Source of the DNA: Clostridium sp. KNHs214
GTDB taxonomy: Bacteria; Bacillota; Clostridia; Clostridiales; Clostridiaceae
Direction of reading: 5' to 3'
DNA length: 64,000 nt
NCBI RefSeq assembly: GCF_000744935.1
Contig: NZ_JQMW01000009.1
Coordinates: 868,001-932,000, forward strand
Of this stretch, positions 1 to 8,979 are shown piece after piece. The notes beneath the pieces are model-generated. The model did no database searches. It worked only from the letters and a program-made list of their open reading frames with translations, and had not been told where the DNA came from. The position numbers were made by a program, and so were the translations under genes. The stretch's first letter is position 1; each line of letters opens with the position of its first letter.

Positions 1-37
1 TATCTAAACTTTCTTCAATTATGCCTAAACGATACAT
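1..37 (-). CDS. 5' end of an unidentified gene (partial)
   Basis: A good ribosome binding site (GGAGG at 48-52 on the minus strand) is followed 10 bases later by ATG and the codons for MYRLGIIEESLD, which run off the left edge. Only 12 codons are visible, so no function can be assigned. It starts 38 bases after the stop of the QueG-like gene and is probably co-transcribed with it. Confidence 0.5.
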   Translation of the reverse strand, partial: MYRLGIIEESLD

Positions 38-74
38 TTTAGACTAGCCTCCAATCTTTTATTTTTAATTGATT

Positions 75-974
75 TTATAGTTCGAATAAAGTTTTTAAAT
101 TTCTTGGAATTGCATCATACCATTTATTTATTCCAAGCCTGTAAATTTTTCTTTTAAATTCATTAGAAAAGGTATCAGTGGCCTTTCCAGCTAACAACAT
201 ATTAGTTTCTTCTTCTGTAAATGATATATTTTCAATAACAGTATCCATTTGCTTATAATTCATAGGACAGATACGCTGACATATTAAACAATCATATAAT
301 GTATGGTGTGCTGTTTTAGAAAGCCAATCTGGAAATTCACCAGGAACCTCATTAATACATGATAGACATTTTTGATTATCTATTAAAAATCTATTTTTAA
401 GAATAGCGCCTGTGGGACAATGCTTAATACATAAATTACAATTACTACAGTTGGCTGCATTTTCTACTTTACCCCAAGTGTCTTCTTCGCACATCATATC
501 TGAAAAATATGTTGCATATGTAAAATTACTTCCTAAACCATTAATATACGTAATATTGTTTCGCCCATACTTCGCTAGTCCACTATGTGCACCTAATCTT
601 TTCATTGGTAAATTCTTTGCTAACTTAATAGAATAACCATTTTCTTCTACAAATTTTCTTAAATATTCTTCTGTTTTATTAAAATCACAATTCACCAAAC
701 TAAGAAAGGTTTTCTTTTTTCCTTCTTTAATAAAGTCGACTTTGGCATAAAATGGATGGTGAATTGCAATAAGTATAATCGAATTAACTTTGAAATCTTC
801 TCTAGGTATCTGAAACTGATATAGTTCATTTATAATCCATTTTTGAAAATCATTAAGTTCTTCTTGATCCTTGAAGTTCTCAATGATCCGCCGTAGTTCT
901 TTTAGATGTTCTATTGATATGACCTTTAGCCTATCCCCATGTTCAATAGCAATCTTTTCAAATTTATTTTGCAT
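75..974 (-). CDS. QueG-like 4Fe-4S double-cluster protein
   Basis: The 299-residue protein carries two ferredoxin-like cysteine clusters: CSNCNLCIKHCP near residue 175 and a second set spread over CLSC and CLICQRICP near residues 202-236. This arrangement, preceded by a region resembling DUF1730, is that of epoxyqueuosine reductase (QueG), the corrinoid/Fe-S enzyme that makes queuosine in tRNA, and of shorter reductive-dehalogenase-like relatives. True QueG is nearer 350-380 residues with a C-terminal HEAT-like part that is missing here. I therefore call it QueG-like rather than queG; a redox role in the cytoplasm is inferred. A second gene begins 38 bases downstream on the same strand. Confidence 0.75.
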   Translation of the reverse strand: MQNKFEKIAIEHGDRLKVISIEHLKELRRIIENFKDQEELNDFQKWIINELYQFQIPREDFKVNSIILIAIHHPFYAKVDFIKEGKKKTFLSLVNCDFNKTEEYLRKFVEENGYSIKLAKNLPMKRLGAHSGLAKYGRNNITYINGLGSNFTYATYFSDMMCEEDTWGKVENAANCSNCNLCIKHCPTGAILKNRFLIDNQKCLSCINEVPGEFPDWLSKTAHHTLYDCLICQRICPMNYKQMDTVIENISFTEEETNMLLAGKATDTFSNEFKRKIYRLGINKWYDAIPRNLKTLFEL

Positions 975-1126
975 ATTAGCTACCTTCTTTCATAATTCCA
1001 CTCATTATTCATAAAATCTTTCATTAGTATTAATTCTTCCATAAAGTATATAATTTTACATATAATTTATCTACTAAATTTTAGCTGGTACTATAATACA
1101 AAGTTTCTTTTTTATTCATTTTGTAG

Positions 1127-1165
1127 TATAATATAAATTATATCATATATTGTAAAATAGTGTAT
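1127..1165. repeat. dispersed AT-rich repeat, copy A
   Basis: A stretch of about 39 bases recurs nearly unchanged at 28427-28466 (shared core AATATAAATTATATCATATA, then TTGT and a similar AAATA-TGTAT tail). Weaker similarity (AAAGTTTC and CATTT-GT) extends the match about 25 bases upstream. Copy A sits just upstream of the hydrolase gene and could contribute a promoter; copy B lies downstream of an MFS pseudogene. Confidence 0.45.
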
Positions 1166-1210
1166 TGTTGCAATTAAATATAGCAAATAAAATTAATGGA
1201 GTGAAATATA

Positions 1211-2335
1211 ATGAAAATAGGAAGAATAGTAAGAATTTTAGAAGATAAAGAAAGAAAAGAAAAATTAATAGAATGTAATGACAATAGAAAAGTAATTATA
1301 AGTTTTTATTATCCTATTGATGAAACATGGAAAGAAAATAGACAGGCACTTTATGCGGACTTATATAGTCCAAGAGAAGATGATTTTATTAATACATTTA
1401 GAAATTTTGTACTTTTGGAGAATGATGTAGAAAAGAAAAAGTTCCTTGAAAGAATAGAAACTAACATATATAATGATGCTCCTATAAGTAAAGATGAGGT
1501 TAAGTATCCAGTAATTATACATTCAACAGGACTTGGAGCTCCAAGAGATTATATGACTTTTAATGTTGAAAAATTAGTAAGTGGGGGGTATGTGGTGTTT
1601 ACAATAGGACATACTAATGATAGCATGCTCACTATTTTGCCAAATGGGGAAATGCTTAAACCGCCAAAGAAAGAATTAAATCAAAATGACAAGAAAAACC
1701 TTATAGATATTAGGAAAAATGACATTTTATTTGTATTAAATAAACTTGAACAATTAAATAATGAAGATGATGTTATTAAAGATAAACTCGATTTAAAGCG
1801 AATTGGAGTGATAGGACATTCACTAGGAGGAGCATCTGTTTTTAAAGCTTCACAATGTGATTCTAGAATTAAAGCCACAGTGCTTTTTGATGCCTCTTTA
1901 CAATTTTTCAACATAGAAGAAGAACAAAAATTAAATACACCCCTTTTGAATTTTAGAAGAGGTACTTTTGATTATGAAACATCCATTAAGGAATTTATTG
2001 ATTATTTTAAAAATAAATTAGATGGTGAAAAATTTAAAAAGGAAATTATTCTCTATGATAATATATTAAGAGATTCTCATAAGGAGCAAAAGAAACTTTT
2101 TAATTATTTGTGTGGGTATAAATCTTTTATAAAACTTAATGGTTCAAAACATATGATTTTTTCAGATTATTCAACAATAATAGGTCAAAAAAAGGAAAGT
2201 GAAACTTTATCTGTAGAAAAAGCACATGAAGTAATAAATGATGTAACAATAAGATTTTTTGATGAGTTTTTACGTGGAAAACAAGAAAAATATAGTGGTT
2301 TTATTAAAAATAATGATTATATAACACTAATTTAG
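1211..2335 (+). CDS. alpha/beta hydrolase, PAF-acetylhydrolase-like
   Basis: The 374-residue protein contains the nucleophile elbow GHSLGGA near residue 203 after a hydrophobic strand (RIGVIGHSLGG), and an oxyanion-type segment around HSTGLGAPRDY near residue 99. The general fold resembles platelet-activating-factor acetylhydrolase isoform II and related esterases. A candidate catalytic aspartate follows in VLFDAS, and a late histidine in NGSKHMIFSDY fits the triad. No signal peptide or membrane segment is seen, so it is probably cytoplasmic. ATG is preceded by ATGGAGTG as ribosome site. It is monocistronic and ends at a strong hairpin. The substrate is unknown. Confidence 0.75.
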   Translation: MKIGRIVRILEDKERKEKLIECNDNRKVIISFYYPIDETWKENRQALYADLYSPREDDFINTFRNFVLLENDVEKKKFLERIETNIYNDAPISKDEVKYPVIIHSTGLGAPRDYMTFNVEKLVSGGYVVFTIGHTNDSMLTILPNGEMLKPPKKELNQNDKKNLIDIRKNDILFVLNKLEQLNNEDDVIKDKLDLKRIGVIGHSLGGASVFKASQCDSRIKATVLFDASLQFFNIEEEQKLNTPLLNFRRGTFDYETSIKEFIDYFKNKLDGEKFKKEIILYDNILRDSHKEQKKLFNYLCGYKSFIKLNGSKHMIFSDYSTIIGQKKESETLSVEKAHEVINDVTIRFFDEFLRGKQEKYSGFIKNNDYITLI

Positions 2336-2425
2336 GCTTAGTATATTTAATGATTATTAAATTAAAGAAAAATGAAAGTAGGTTTAGAGGCCTCAATCCA
2401 CTAATAGAGGAGGTACTTCTTTTTT

Positions 2426-2464
2426 CAACGGCTTCCGTTTTGCACTTCAAAACAGAAGCCGTTG
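2426..2464 (+). terminator. Rho-independent terminator of the hydrolase gene
   Basis: Arms CAACGGCTTC-CGTTTTG and CAAAAC-GAAGCCGTTG form a long stem with one mismatch, followed on the plus strand by TTCTTTTTTAT. It lies between two converging genes. Confidence 0.85.
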
Positions 2465-2471
2465 TTCTTTT

Positions 2472-3038
2472 TTATAAATTTTTTTCTACAAACTTTACTA
2501 GCATATCCTCTTTTAAGTTTTCTACTGTGACCTTATATACTAAATTTTCTAAAATTTTAAATGAAAAATACAGAGCTGTAGCGGGTCCTCTGCTTGTTAT
2601 AATGTTACCATCTTGGACTACAATTTCTTCAACACATATACTTTTTCCTAATTCCTTTTCAAAACCAGGATAAGAAGTTACTTTTTTCCCATCTAAAATC
2701 CCGGCCTTACCAAAAACCATAGGTCCTGCACATATAGCAGCTACTATTTTATCTTCTTTGTTGAATTTTTTTATAAATTCTATAACTCTATCATCATCTC
2801 TTAAGTTTGTGGCACCAGGCATACCACCTGGAATTATTAAAGCATCATATTTATCTACATCTGTCTTTTCTAATAGATTATCGACTTTTACATGAATGTT
2901 GTGGGTTCCTACCACTTCTTCATCATCATTTATAGAACAGGTTATGCAATGGATTTCTCCTCTTCTCAAAACATCCACTACAGTTAAAGCTTCAACTTCT
3001 TCAAAACCCTTAGCTAATAGTACTATAGCTTTTTTCAT
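2472..3038 (-). CDS. DJ-1/PfpI family protein
   Basis: From the ATG at 3038 the product is 188 residues and begins MKKAIVLLAKGFEEVEA, the classic DJ-1/YajL N-terminus with the conserved glutamate. The nucleophile elbow AAICAGP (Cys near residue 102) and the preceding PGGMPGATNLRDD match the family. Members act as deglycases, chaperone-like redox sensors or small-molecule hydrolases in the cytoplasm; which applies here cannot be told. The frame is open 16 codons further upstream, but GAGGTG lies 5 bases before the chosen ATG, which deletes the non-conserved leader. A truncated relative is found at 47909-48037. Confidence 0.88.
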   Translation of the reverse strand: MKKAIVLLAKGFEEVEALTVVDVLRRGEIHCITCSINDDEEVVGTHNIHVKVDNLLEKTDVDKYDALIIPGGMPGATNLRDDDRVIEFIKKFNKEDKIVAAICAGPMVFGKAGILDGKKVTSYPGFEKELGKSICVEEIVVQDGNIITSRGPATALYFSFKILENLVYKVTVENLKEDMLVKFVEKNL

Positions 3039-3238
3039 ATTGAACACCTCTTTTAAATTAGTAGTTATATTCATGATTTCCAGCACATATTTTTTGAGTT
3101 AATATTTCATTTTACCAAGGCTTTCTTATTTCAATAAGATTTAAAACATCATATCCTATTTTAGAGTATTATTATAAAAAATTTATTGAAAGAAAGATAA
3201 GCGAGTATAATAAACTTTTTTATTACGGTAAGTACATA

Positions 3239-3270
3239 GAAGTCACCGTTGTTTATCTCGGTGGTACTTC
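3239..3270 (-). terminator. hairpin after the 71-residue membrane protein
   Basis: GAAGT-CACCG pairs with CGGTG-(GT)-ACTTC, directly after the TGA of the minus-strand gene. The T-tract is poor, so termination is only likely. Confidence 0.45.
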
Positions 3271-3484
3271 ACTTTATATTTTCCTTAATACATTTAAATA
3301 AAAAATAGTTAATTAATAAAGAAATTGGAGCAACTATTACGAGCATGCCTATTATACCTAATAATGTAAATCTAATATTACTAGGTATGACTTCATTAAA
3401 AATATAAGACCATATTTTCATTAAAATATAGAAATACACACTACAATTTAAAAGGAAAATAAATTTGATTTTATTATTTTTCAT
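3269..3484 (-). CDS. small membrane protein, function unknown
   Basis: The 71-residue product has two hydrophobic segments (about residues 8-28 and 39-63) separated by a short polar loop, with lysine-rich ends (MKNNKIK at the start, KCIKENIK at the end). This is a two-helix membrane protein with both ends probably cytoplasmic. No family is recognised. The ribosome site is weak (GGGATGG about 6 bases before ATG). A hairpin follows the stop at once, which supports a real single-gene unit. Confidence 0.5.
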   Translation of the reverse strand: MKNNKIKFIFLLNCSVYFYILMKIWSYIFNEVIPSNIRFTLLGIIGMLVIVAPISLLINYFLFKCIKENIK

Positions 3485-3656
3485 TTAATTACCATCCCTA
3501 ACTGTGCTAGTATAGCTAAATTAAAGTACTGTAAATTAGCTAATACTGCAATTGTAATATATTATTTTTAAGAAGTATAATAGTATATACATATGTCACA
3601 ACACCCAAAATAATCATTTTTACTGAATTTAGAATTGAGAAATACAGTTGAAGTAA

Positions 3657-4457
3657 TTACTTTAGTACCTTTTTTATATACCTATAAACATCTCCACCTG
3701 TTTTACTTGTATAATAAAAATATTCAAAACCTGCTTTTAAAAGTTCCTCATTAGGCTTAGTTCTTTTTCTGTCATCCTCACCCATGCAGTCAATTATATA
3801 TCCATTAGGTTTGGTAACTCTCTCAAGTTCTGAGAGTTCTTTGCTATAATTATCCCCCACAACATGTCCCGACATAACAATATCAAATAAATTATCTGGA
3901 TATGGAATATTTTCTACAAATCCGTCAATAACAACTATATTAGAAATGTTTTGCTTTTTAATTTTGTCACGCATATATTCACGCATGCGATCAACTGGTT
4001 CGCTGGCGTAAACCATTTTTGCTTTAGTAGCTGCTGTAAAGGCAAGTCTTCCGGTGCCACTCCCTACATCAAGGACTATTTTATCAGTAAAATCAGTCAT
4101 TGATAGTAGATGCTCAGAATCCCAATATTTAATGTAGGGGCAGTTTTTATTCATTATTTCAGGATAAACATAAACTATTGCCCAATCAGCGTAATCAATA
4201 ACATATTCCTCCGCTTTTCTTATTTCCTGATGCGAAAGTTCTTTCGGTAATTTATCGATAAGCGTATCCACTACTTCTTTACATTCAGGACAGCGGTTAA
4301 TAAAATACCACGCTACAGATGGATTATTAGCTAGTGCAATTCCCATATTTGTACAAAATTCATCTTGATGGTTACTTAAAATCTGACTAATTAACCATCT
4401 ATCCATTAATAAAAAACTGTTAAATGAAAATTCTTTTGAATTAATCCAATTAAACAT
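3657..4457 (-). CDS. class I SAM-dependent methyltransferase
   Basis: The 266-residue protein has a helical N-terminal part with HDE/C residues (FINRCPECKE near 52-61) and a Rossmann methyltransferase domain from about residue 120: motif I is IVLDVGSGTGRLAF, motif II a Glu/acidic loop ASEPVDR, and motif IV DIVMSGHVVGD. It would transfer a methyl group from S-adenosylmethionine; the acceptor is unknown. The ATG has a strong GAGGAGG site 5 bases upstream. It is not in an obvious operon; the ABC-F gene reading toward it ends about 170 bases downstream of its start side. Confidence 0.85.
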   Translation of the reverse strand: MFNWINSKEFSFNSFLLMDRWLISQILSNHQDEFCTNMGIALANNPSVAWYFINRCPECKEVVDTLIDKLPKELSHQEIRKAEEYVIDYADWAIVYVYPEIMNKNCPYIKYWDSEHLLSMTDFTDKIVLDVGSGTGRLAFTAATKAKMVYASEPVDRMREYMRDKIKKQNISNIVVIDGFVENIPYPDNLFDIVMSGHVVGDNYSKELSELERVTKPNGYIIDCMGEDDRKRTKPNEELLKAGFEYFYYTSKTGGDVYRYIKKVLK

Positions 4458-4626
4458 AAAATCCTCCTCACATAAAATTTAAATCACTGGATTTAAAAAT
4501 CCTTAGGAATAAACGCTAAGTTTCTAAAATTATCAATATATTTCACTTCCTTTTCTCTAAATTAATATGTAGATTAAATTATTAAACAGTATTTTTAGTA
4601 GATGATTAAATAAAGTTATCAATTAT

Positions 4627-6270
4627 CTAAGAATTTTTAGTTATCATGGTAAGTTCTTTAATAGTTTCTTTATATTCCTTATCCAGTTTCTCAATATCGT
4701 CTTTTTTATCTGGCATAGATAATTTGCCTATAAGGTAAGAAACTTTATTTTGAAGCAATAAGATTTTCTGCTCTCTTTCTTTATCAAAAAATTTAACTTT
4801 TCTAGTTTTCTTTTGCATATATTCTTTATAAGTTCCTTCAAAAGAAACAAGCTTTGTATTTTCTATTGAAATTATATGATCAGCTAGATCACTTACGAAT
4901 CTTCTATCATGAGAGACAAATAATATGGTTCTTGAATAATCCTTTAAAGCTTCTTCTAAAGCTTCCATAGAATAGATATCCAAATAGTTTGTAGGCTCAT
5001 CTAATATAAGAAGATTTATATCTTGTAAGAATATTTTTGCAAAGGAAACTTTAACTCGTTCACCTCCGCTAAGTACTCCTACTTTTTTATAGATATCTTC
5101 TCTTTTAAATAGAAGTCTTGCTAAAAGTGTTCTTGCAAAGGTTTCACTGTAAATGCACTCTTCCATAATATTTTCAATTATACTAAGTTTATCATCTAAT
5201 ACATCAAGAGATTGACTAAAATATCCTATTTTAACTCCAGGTGATATTTTAAAGTATGTATCATTTCTCATTATCATATTTATAAGTGTACTTTTACCAC
5301 TTCCATTTGGTCCTATTAGTACTGTCTTGGAACCATTACATATGTTAAGATCCCCATCCCTAAAAATAGTTTTTTCACCAAAGGCTTTGTTTATATTTCT
5401 TCCACTTATAAGAATTTTACTGTGGAGTTTATTTGTACTTAAGGCATCTATTTTTATTTTCTGAACATCTTTTGGTCTTTCTTTAATTTCTAAATGTTCT
5501 AGTCTAGACTTCATGTTTTTTATAGCTCTATCTAAATTTGCCTTAGATTTTTGATTTCCCATCTTATGAAGTCTTGCTTCAGAATTTCCCATTCTTTTTG
5601 GTGCCTTTTTTATAGATTTAACCCTACCTTCAGTTTTTTCTATTAAATCTTCTAATCTTTGCTTTTCATTTTGGTATTTTTCATATTCAAATTGACACCT
5701 TTTAACTTCCATTTCTTTTTTATGTTTGTATTCTGTATAATTACCGTTATAAAACTTTACTTTTCCTTTGTCGATTTCTAAAATTTTATTGCAAATTCTA
5801 TCAAGAAATTCTCTATCATGAGATATTATGAATAGAGCTCCATGGTAGGACTTAAATTTTTCTTCTAAAAGCTTTATAGATTCTATATCAAGGTTTGATG
5901 TAGGCTCATCAGCAAAGATTATTTCACTATTGCTATCTAGGCTTTGAGCTAGTTTAAATTTAGTCTTTTCTCCTCCACTCATATATTCTTTCCAGCTAGC
6001 TGTTATTCCAAATTTACTAGCCATTTCTTGATTGATTTCTTCCTGATCTGAAGCTTCCAACTGAGAGATATAGCTAATATTACCATAACTTTTGATAAAA
6101 CCTTCATCGGGCTGTAATTTTCCACAAAGTATATTCATAAGAGTAGTCTTGCCAACACCATTGATACCCACTACTCCTATACGGTCTTCAGAATATATTT
6201 TTAGATTTTCTATATCTAGTATTAGCCTATCACCATAATATTGTTTTATATTTGCACACTCAATTAACAT
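4627..6270 (-). CDS. ABC-F ribosome-protection protein
   Basis: Two ABC ATPase domains without membrane segments define an ABC-F protein of 547 residues: domain 1 has GINGVGKTT, signature MSGGEKTK and FADEPTSNLD; domain 2 has GPNGSGKST, LSGGERVK and LILDEPTNYLD. They are joined by a basic, charged linker (about residues 215-290) of the kind that reaches the peptidyl-transferase centre in Vga/Lsa/VmlR/CplR proteins. These displace lincosamides, pleuromutilins and streptogramin A from the ribosome. The start at 6270 is chosen because CTAAGGAGG precedes it and the conserved MLIECANIKQYYG begins there; a longer in-frame reading to 6357 exists but would translate through the attenuator. Clostridial CplR is the closest match I can suggest from memory; not verified. 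Confidence 0.88.
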   Translation of the reverse strand: MLIECANIKQYYGDRLILDIENLKIYSEDRIGVVGINGVGKTTLMNILCGKLQPDEGFIKSYGNISYISQLEASDQEEINQEMASKFGITASWKEYMSGGEKTKFKLAQSLDSNSEIIFADEPTSNLDIESIKLLEEKFKSYHGALFIISHDREFLDRICNKILEIDKGKVKFYNGNYTEYKHKKEMEVKRCQFEYEKYQNEKQRLEDLIEKTEGRVKSIKKAPKRMGNSEARLHKMGNQKSKANLDRAIKNMKSRLEHLEIKERPKDVQKIKIDALSTNKLHSKILISGRNINKAFGEKTIFRDGDLNICNGSKTVLIGPNGSGKSTLINMIMRNDTYFKISPGVKIGYFSQSLDVLDDKLSIIENIMEECIYSETFARTLLARLLFKREDIYKKVGVLSGGERVKVSFAKIFLQDINLLILDEPTNYLDIYSMEALEEALKDYSRTILFVSHDRRFVSDLADHIISIENTKLVSFEGTYKEYMQKKTRKVKFFDKEREQKILLLQNKVSYLIGKLSMPDKKDDIEKLDKEYKETIKELTMITKNS

Positions 6271-6271
6271 C

Positions 6272-6303
6272 AAAAAAAACCCCTCCTTAGTAAACTGGAG
6301 AGG
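6272..6303 (-). terminator. attenuator hairpin abutting the ABC-F start codon
   Basis: On the minus strand CCTCTCC (6297-6303) pairs with GGAGGGG (6280-6286) across a 10-base loop, followed by eight T residues and then C-ATG. The hairpin is both an intrinsic terminator and a lid on the ribosome site (AAGGAGG lies in loop and 3' arm). It can only make sense as a conditional terminator, since it precedes the gene. Confidence 0.75.
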
Positions 6304-6460
6304 ATAGTATTTGGGTCTATATAAATAACGATATATTTTAATTATTAACAAGTACATAATTTTTTACATATTTATATACAAAAATTCTTAAACTAATATT
6401 TTAGAATAAAATCTTTGTTCAATATAAAAAATTACGTTCTTAATTCTTAAAATAAAACTA

Positions 6461-6526
6461 TTATTTAAAATAAGAAAAAGCTTTCAGTTTAAACTTAAAT
6501 ACCATCCACTCACGAATAAAATGCAT
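6461..6526 (-). CDS. 21-residue leader peptide of the ABC-F gene
   Basis: ATG at 6526 opens a 21-codon frame (begins MHFIREWMVFKF, ends AFSYFK, TAA) with AGTGGAGG about 10 bases upstream. Its position, inside the 5' leader between the promoter and the attenuator, is that of drug-sensing leader peptides. AGTGGA occurs twice, in the leader's ribosome site and again in codons 6-8, and both copies can pair with TCCACT at about 6610-6615 upstream. That allows two exclusive folds that a stalled ribosome could choose between. The drug and stall codon are not known. Confidence 0.6.
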   Translation of the reverse strand: MHFIREWMVFKFKLKAFSYFK

Positions 6527-6692
6527 CACTAAAAAACCTCCACTGAGAAGATCTTTAGAAAAATATTATTACATTTTATAAATATTTATGATTTATAAAT
6601 CTTTTAAAAGTGGATTAAATATTCACGCTTAAGTACCTTGCCCTTTCTTTATATAAAATTCTAATTTTCCATATTCTATGTTTTATGTATTT

Positions 6693-6721
6693 ATTTTAAC
6701 TTATTTTTATAATATTTTCAA
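6693..6721 (-). promoter_or_regulatory. promoter of the ABC-F leader transcript
   Basis: TTGAAA (6716-6721), a 17-base spacer and TAAAAT (6693-6698) lie between the murD stop and the leader ORF. Transcription would start near 6686, giving a leader of about 415 bases before the ABC-F ATG. Confidence 0.6.
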
Positions 6722-6756
6722 CTAGTATGTAAATACTTTAATACAAATTAATGATT

Positions 6757-8109
6757 TTAGTAACATTTAAACTCTAGTTTTTTAACACACTCTTTAAACA
6801 AATTTCCACGAACCTCAAAATCCTTAAATTGATCCCATGAAGCACATGCAGGACTTAGAAGAACAACATAGCCTTCACTAGACGAATTATATGCTAACTC
6901 AGTAGCCTCTTCTAATGTATTGACAACTTTACAAAGAATACCACATTCTATAGCAAAAGCCTCTATTCTCATTTTTGCTTCACCATATGCTATAATTAGT
7001 TTTACATTCAATAAGTAGTCCTTCAATTCATCAAAACTATGACCTCTATCTAGTCCACCCAGCAATAGTACTGTTGGTCTTGTAAATGAGGCTAAAGCAA
7101 TTTGTGTTGACGTTATATTAGTGGATTTAGAATCATTATAAAAATCTATATTATTTATAGTTTTAACATATTCCATCCTATGTTCTACACCGCCAAAAGT
7201 TTTTAAAACATTAACAATGGCATTATCGGCTACTCCTAGCTCTTTAGTAACGACAATTGCTGCCATAGCATTTTCGTAATTATGCTTTCCTTTAAGTTTT
7301 ACTTCATTTAAAGCTATTATTTTATTGTTATTATAATAAATATATCCATCAGCTATTGAACAACCCAATTTATTTGGTGAACTAGATGAAAAATATTTTT
7401 TAGTAGATTCAATGTCATTTGCCATGCCAAGAACTTCTTTGCTATCCAAATTAAGAATTGCTATATCACTTTTGGTGTGATGGTTGAAAATCCTCTTTTT
7501 CATGTTTTTATAAATATCATACGATCCATGAAAATCAAGATGAGCTTCTGATAAATTAGTTAAAACAGATATATTTGTTTTAAAATCTGATACATTACAT
7601 AGCTGATGGTCTGATACTTCCATAACTGCTATGTCATTATCTTTCAATTTAGACACAAAAGAACATACAGGATATCCAATATTGCCCATCAAATATACAC
7701 TCTTTGAGCTATTTTTTAAAATCTCGTAAATTATTTTTGTTGTAGTTGTCTTTCCGTTAGTTCCCGTAACTCCAACAATTGTGGCCCCTGCCGGGAAATA
7801 GCGAAACGCTAACTCTAACTCATTTATAACAGGGATATTAAGTTCACGAGCCCTTTTTATATATTTATGATTATTTGAAATACCAGGATTTTTAACTATC
7901 ATTTCAAAAGTATTATCAATCAAATCCTCAGGATGACTTCCTAAAATAATCTTTATACCCAAGGAGTGCAGTTCTTTCATTTGTTCTAAGTTTTGTTCAG
8001 TATTAGCATCATTTACAATAACTTCATAGCCTTTGCTTACCAGTAGTTTTGCAGCTTCATAACCACTTCTAGCCATACCTAAGACAAAAACTTTCCTATT
8101 ATAACCCAT
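6757..8109 (-). CDS. murD: UDP-N-acetylmuramoyl-L-alanine--D-glutamate ligase
   Basis: The 450-residue protein has the Mur ligase order: an N-terminal Rossmann domain (VLGMARSGYEAAKLL), the central ATPase with VGVTGTNGKTTTTK near residue 113, and the C-terminal domain with DFYNDSKSTN and LLLGGLDRGHSFDEL. MurD adds D-glutamate to UDP-MurNAc-L-Ala in the cytoplasm, using ATP, in peptidoglycan synthesis. Length matches the family. It stands alone here rather than in the dcw cluster, which is common in clostridia. The promoter at 8182-8210 carries the TATGTACA spacer motif shared with two accessory genes. Confidence 0.95.
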   Translation of the reverse strand: MGYNRKVFVLGMARSGYEAAKLLVSKGYEVIVNDANTEQNLEQMKELHSLGIKIILGSHPEDLIDNTFEMIVKNPGISNNHKYIKRARELNIPVINELELAFRYFPAGATIVGVTGTNGKTTTTKIIYEILKNSSKSVYLMGNIGYPVCSFVSKLKDNDIAVMEVSDHQLCNVSDFKTNISVLTNLSEAHLDFHGSYDIYKNMKKRIFNHHTKSDIAILNLDSKEVLGMANDIESTKKYFSSSSPNKLGCSIADGYIYYNNNKIIALNEVKLKGKHNYENAMAAIVVTKELGVADNAIVNVLKTFGGVEHRMEYVKTINNIDFYNDSKSTNITSTQIALASFTRPTVLLLGGLDRGHSFDELKDYLLNVKLIIAYGEAKMRIEAFAIECGILCKVVNTLEEATELAYNSSSEGYVVLLSPACASWDQFKDFEVRGNLFKECVKKLEFKCY

Positions 8110-8181
8110 TTTATCAACTCCTTTTCACATCTATATATTACAGTTTTCCCTTTAATAAATTTTTCCTATAGCTATATTACC

Positions 8182-8210
8182 ATTATATCCTATACTTGTA
8201 CATATTTTAA
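8182..8210 (-). promoter_or_regulatory. murD promoter with TATGTACA motif
   Basis: TTAAAA (8205-8210), 17-base spacer starting TATGTACA, and TATAAT (8182-8187), about 73 bases before the murD start. The same arrangement recurs at 9734-9762 and 14304-14332. No other gene is evident in the roughly 350 bases between murD and the next gene. Confidence 0.6.
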
Positions 8211-8460
8211 TACACATTAGCTTAAAATATTGAAGTACATCGTGGAGTGTCTTAAATTCTTTTTTATCAGTATTATAAATTGAATAATACTGTGTAAAAA
8301 TTAATATGTTTCTATATTGAAAAACTAATAACAATTACATCATATGATATAATTACTATTAGTGAAGTAAAAATAGTAAAATATTGTTCATGAATAATAA
8401 TTGCATAAAAAGGAGTATTAAGAATAGTTATATTATTATAAGATATATGGAGGTTTTGAT

Positions 8461-8862
8461 ATGAATATATTAACATTGACTTGCAATATAGGTATTCCTA
8501 TAATAATGATTTTCATAGGCATTTTATATAAATATACTTTATATAAAAATATACACAGAACATTAAATTTAATTATACCTGTAGCAATGATTTTTACTGG
8601 CTTTTCAGATGACAAGAGCGTAGCTTATCCTAAAGATACAAGTACACTGGCTTTGGCTAATAGAAAATGTAGTTTAATATGGAGTATTTCAGGAGCATGT
8701 ACATTACTACTTACTATAATATTTCTAATATTAAATAAATCTACTGTTCATAATATAAGCGTTATCTTATTAGAACTTGAATGCTTAATATTAGTTGGTG
8801 TGTTTATTACTATGGAATATATATTAAAAAGAAATTTTTATAAAAAATATGAACAATATTAA
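8461..8862 (+). CDS. membrane protein, possibly SdpI/YhfL-like
   Basis: The 133-residue protein has about four hydrophobic segments (residues 5-25, 35-47, 75-92, 97-117) and a polar middle with TSTLALANRKCSLIWSISG. The pattern 'T...ALAN...W...SG' before a transmembrane helix resembles the SdpI/YhfL family, whose members give immunity to the SdpC toxin or have unknown roles, but the match is loose. TGGAGG lies 8 bases before the ATG. It is a single gene ending at a hairpin shared with the converging gene. Confidence 0.55.
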   Translation: MNILTLTCNIGIPIIMIFIGILYKYTLYKNIHRTLNLIIPVAMIFTGFSDDKSVAYPKDTSTLALANRKCSLIWSISGACTLLLTIIFLILNKSTVHNISVILLELECLILVGVFITMEYILKRNFYKKYEQY

Positions 8863-8900
8863 TATTTAGTATCACAACTGAAAAAACGAATAATTTATTT

Positions 8901-8939
8901 AAACACCCCATTCTTCATGAGTTGAATTTTGGGGTGTTT
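8901..8939. terminator. hairpin between converging genes
   Basis: AAACACCCCA and TGGGGTGTTT form a 10-bp perfect stem; TTTT follows on the plus strand. It probably serves both the membrane-protein gene and the DinB-like gene. Confidence 0.75.
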
Positions 8940-8979
8940 TATTGAATTTACGCATAAATTTATGAGGAACGTAAGAAGA

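Noticed and set aside
6271-6357. Upstream in-frame extension of the ABC-F protein (29 more codons)
   Set aside because: It would be translated through the terminator hairpin; the extension is not like ABC-F N-termini, and AAGGAGG marks the later ATG.
8152-8334. Minus-strand open frame of 60 codons upstream of murD
   Set aside because: It covers the murD promoter, has no ribosome site and its composition is that of AT-rich noncoding DNA.
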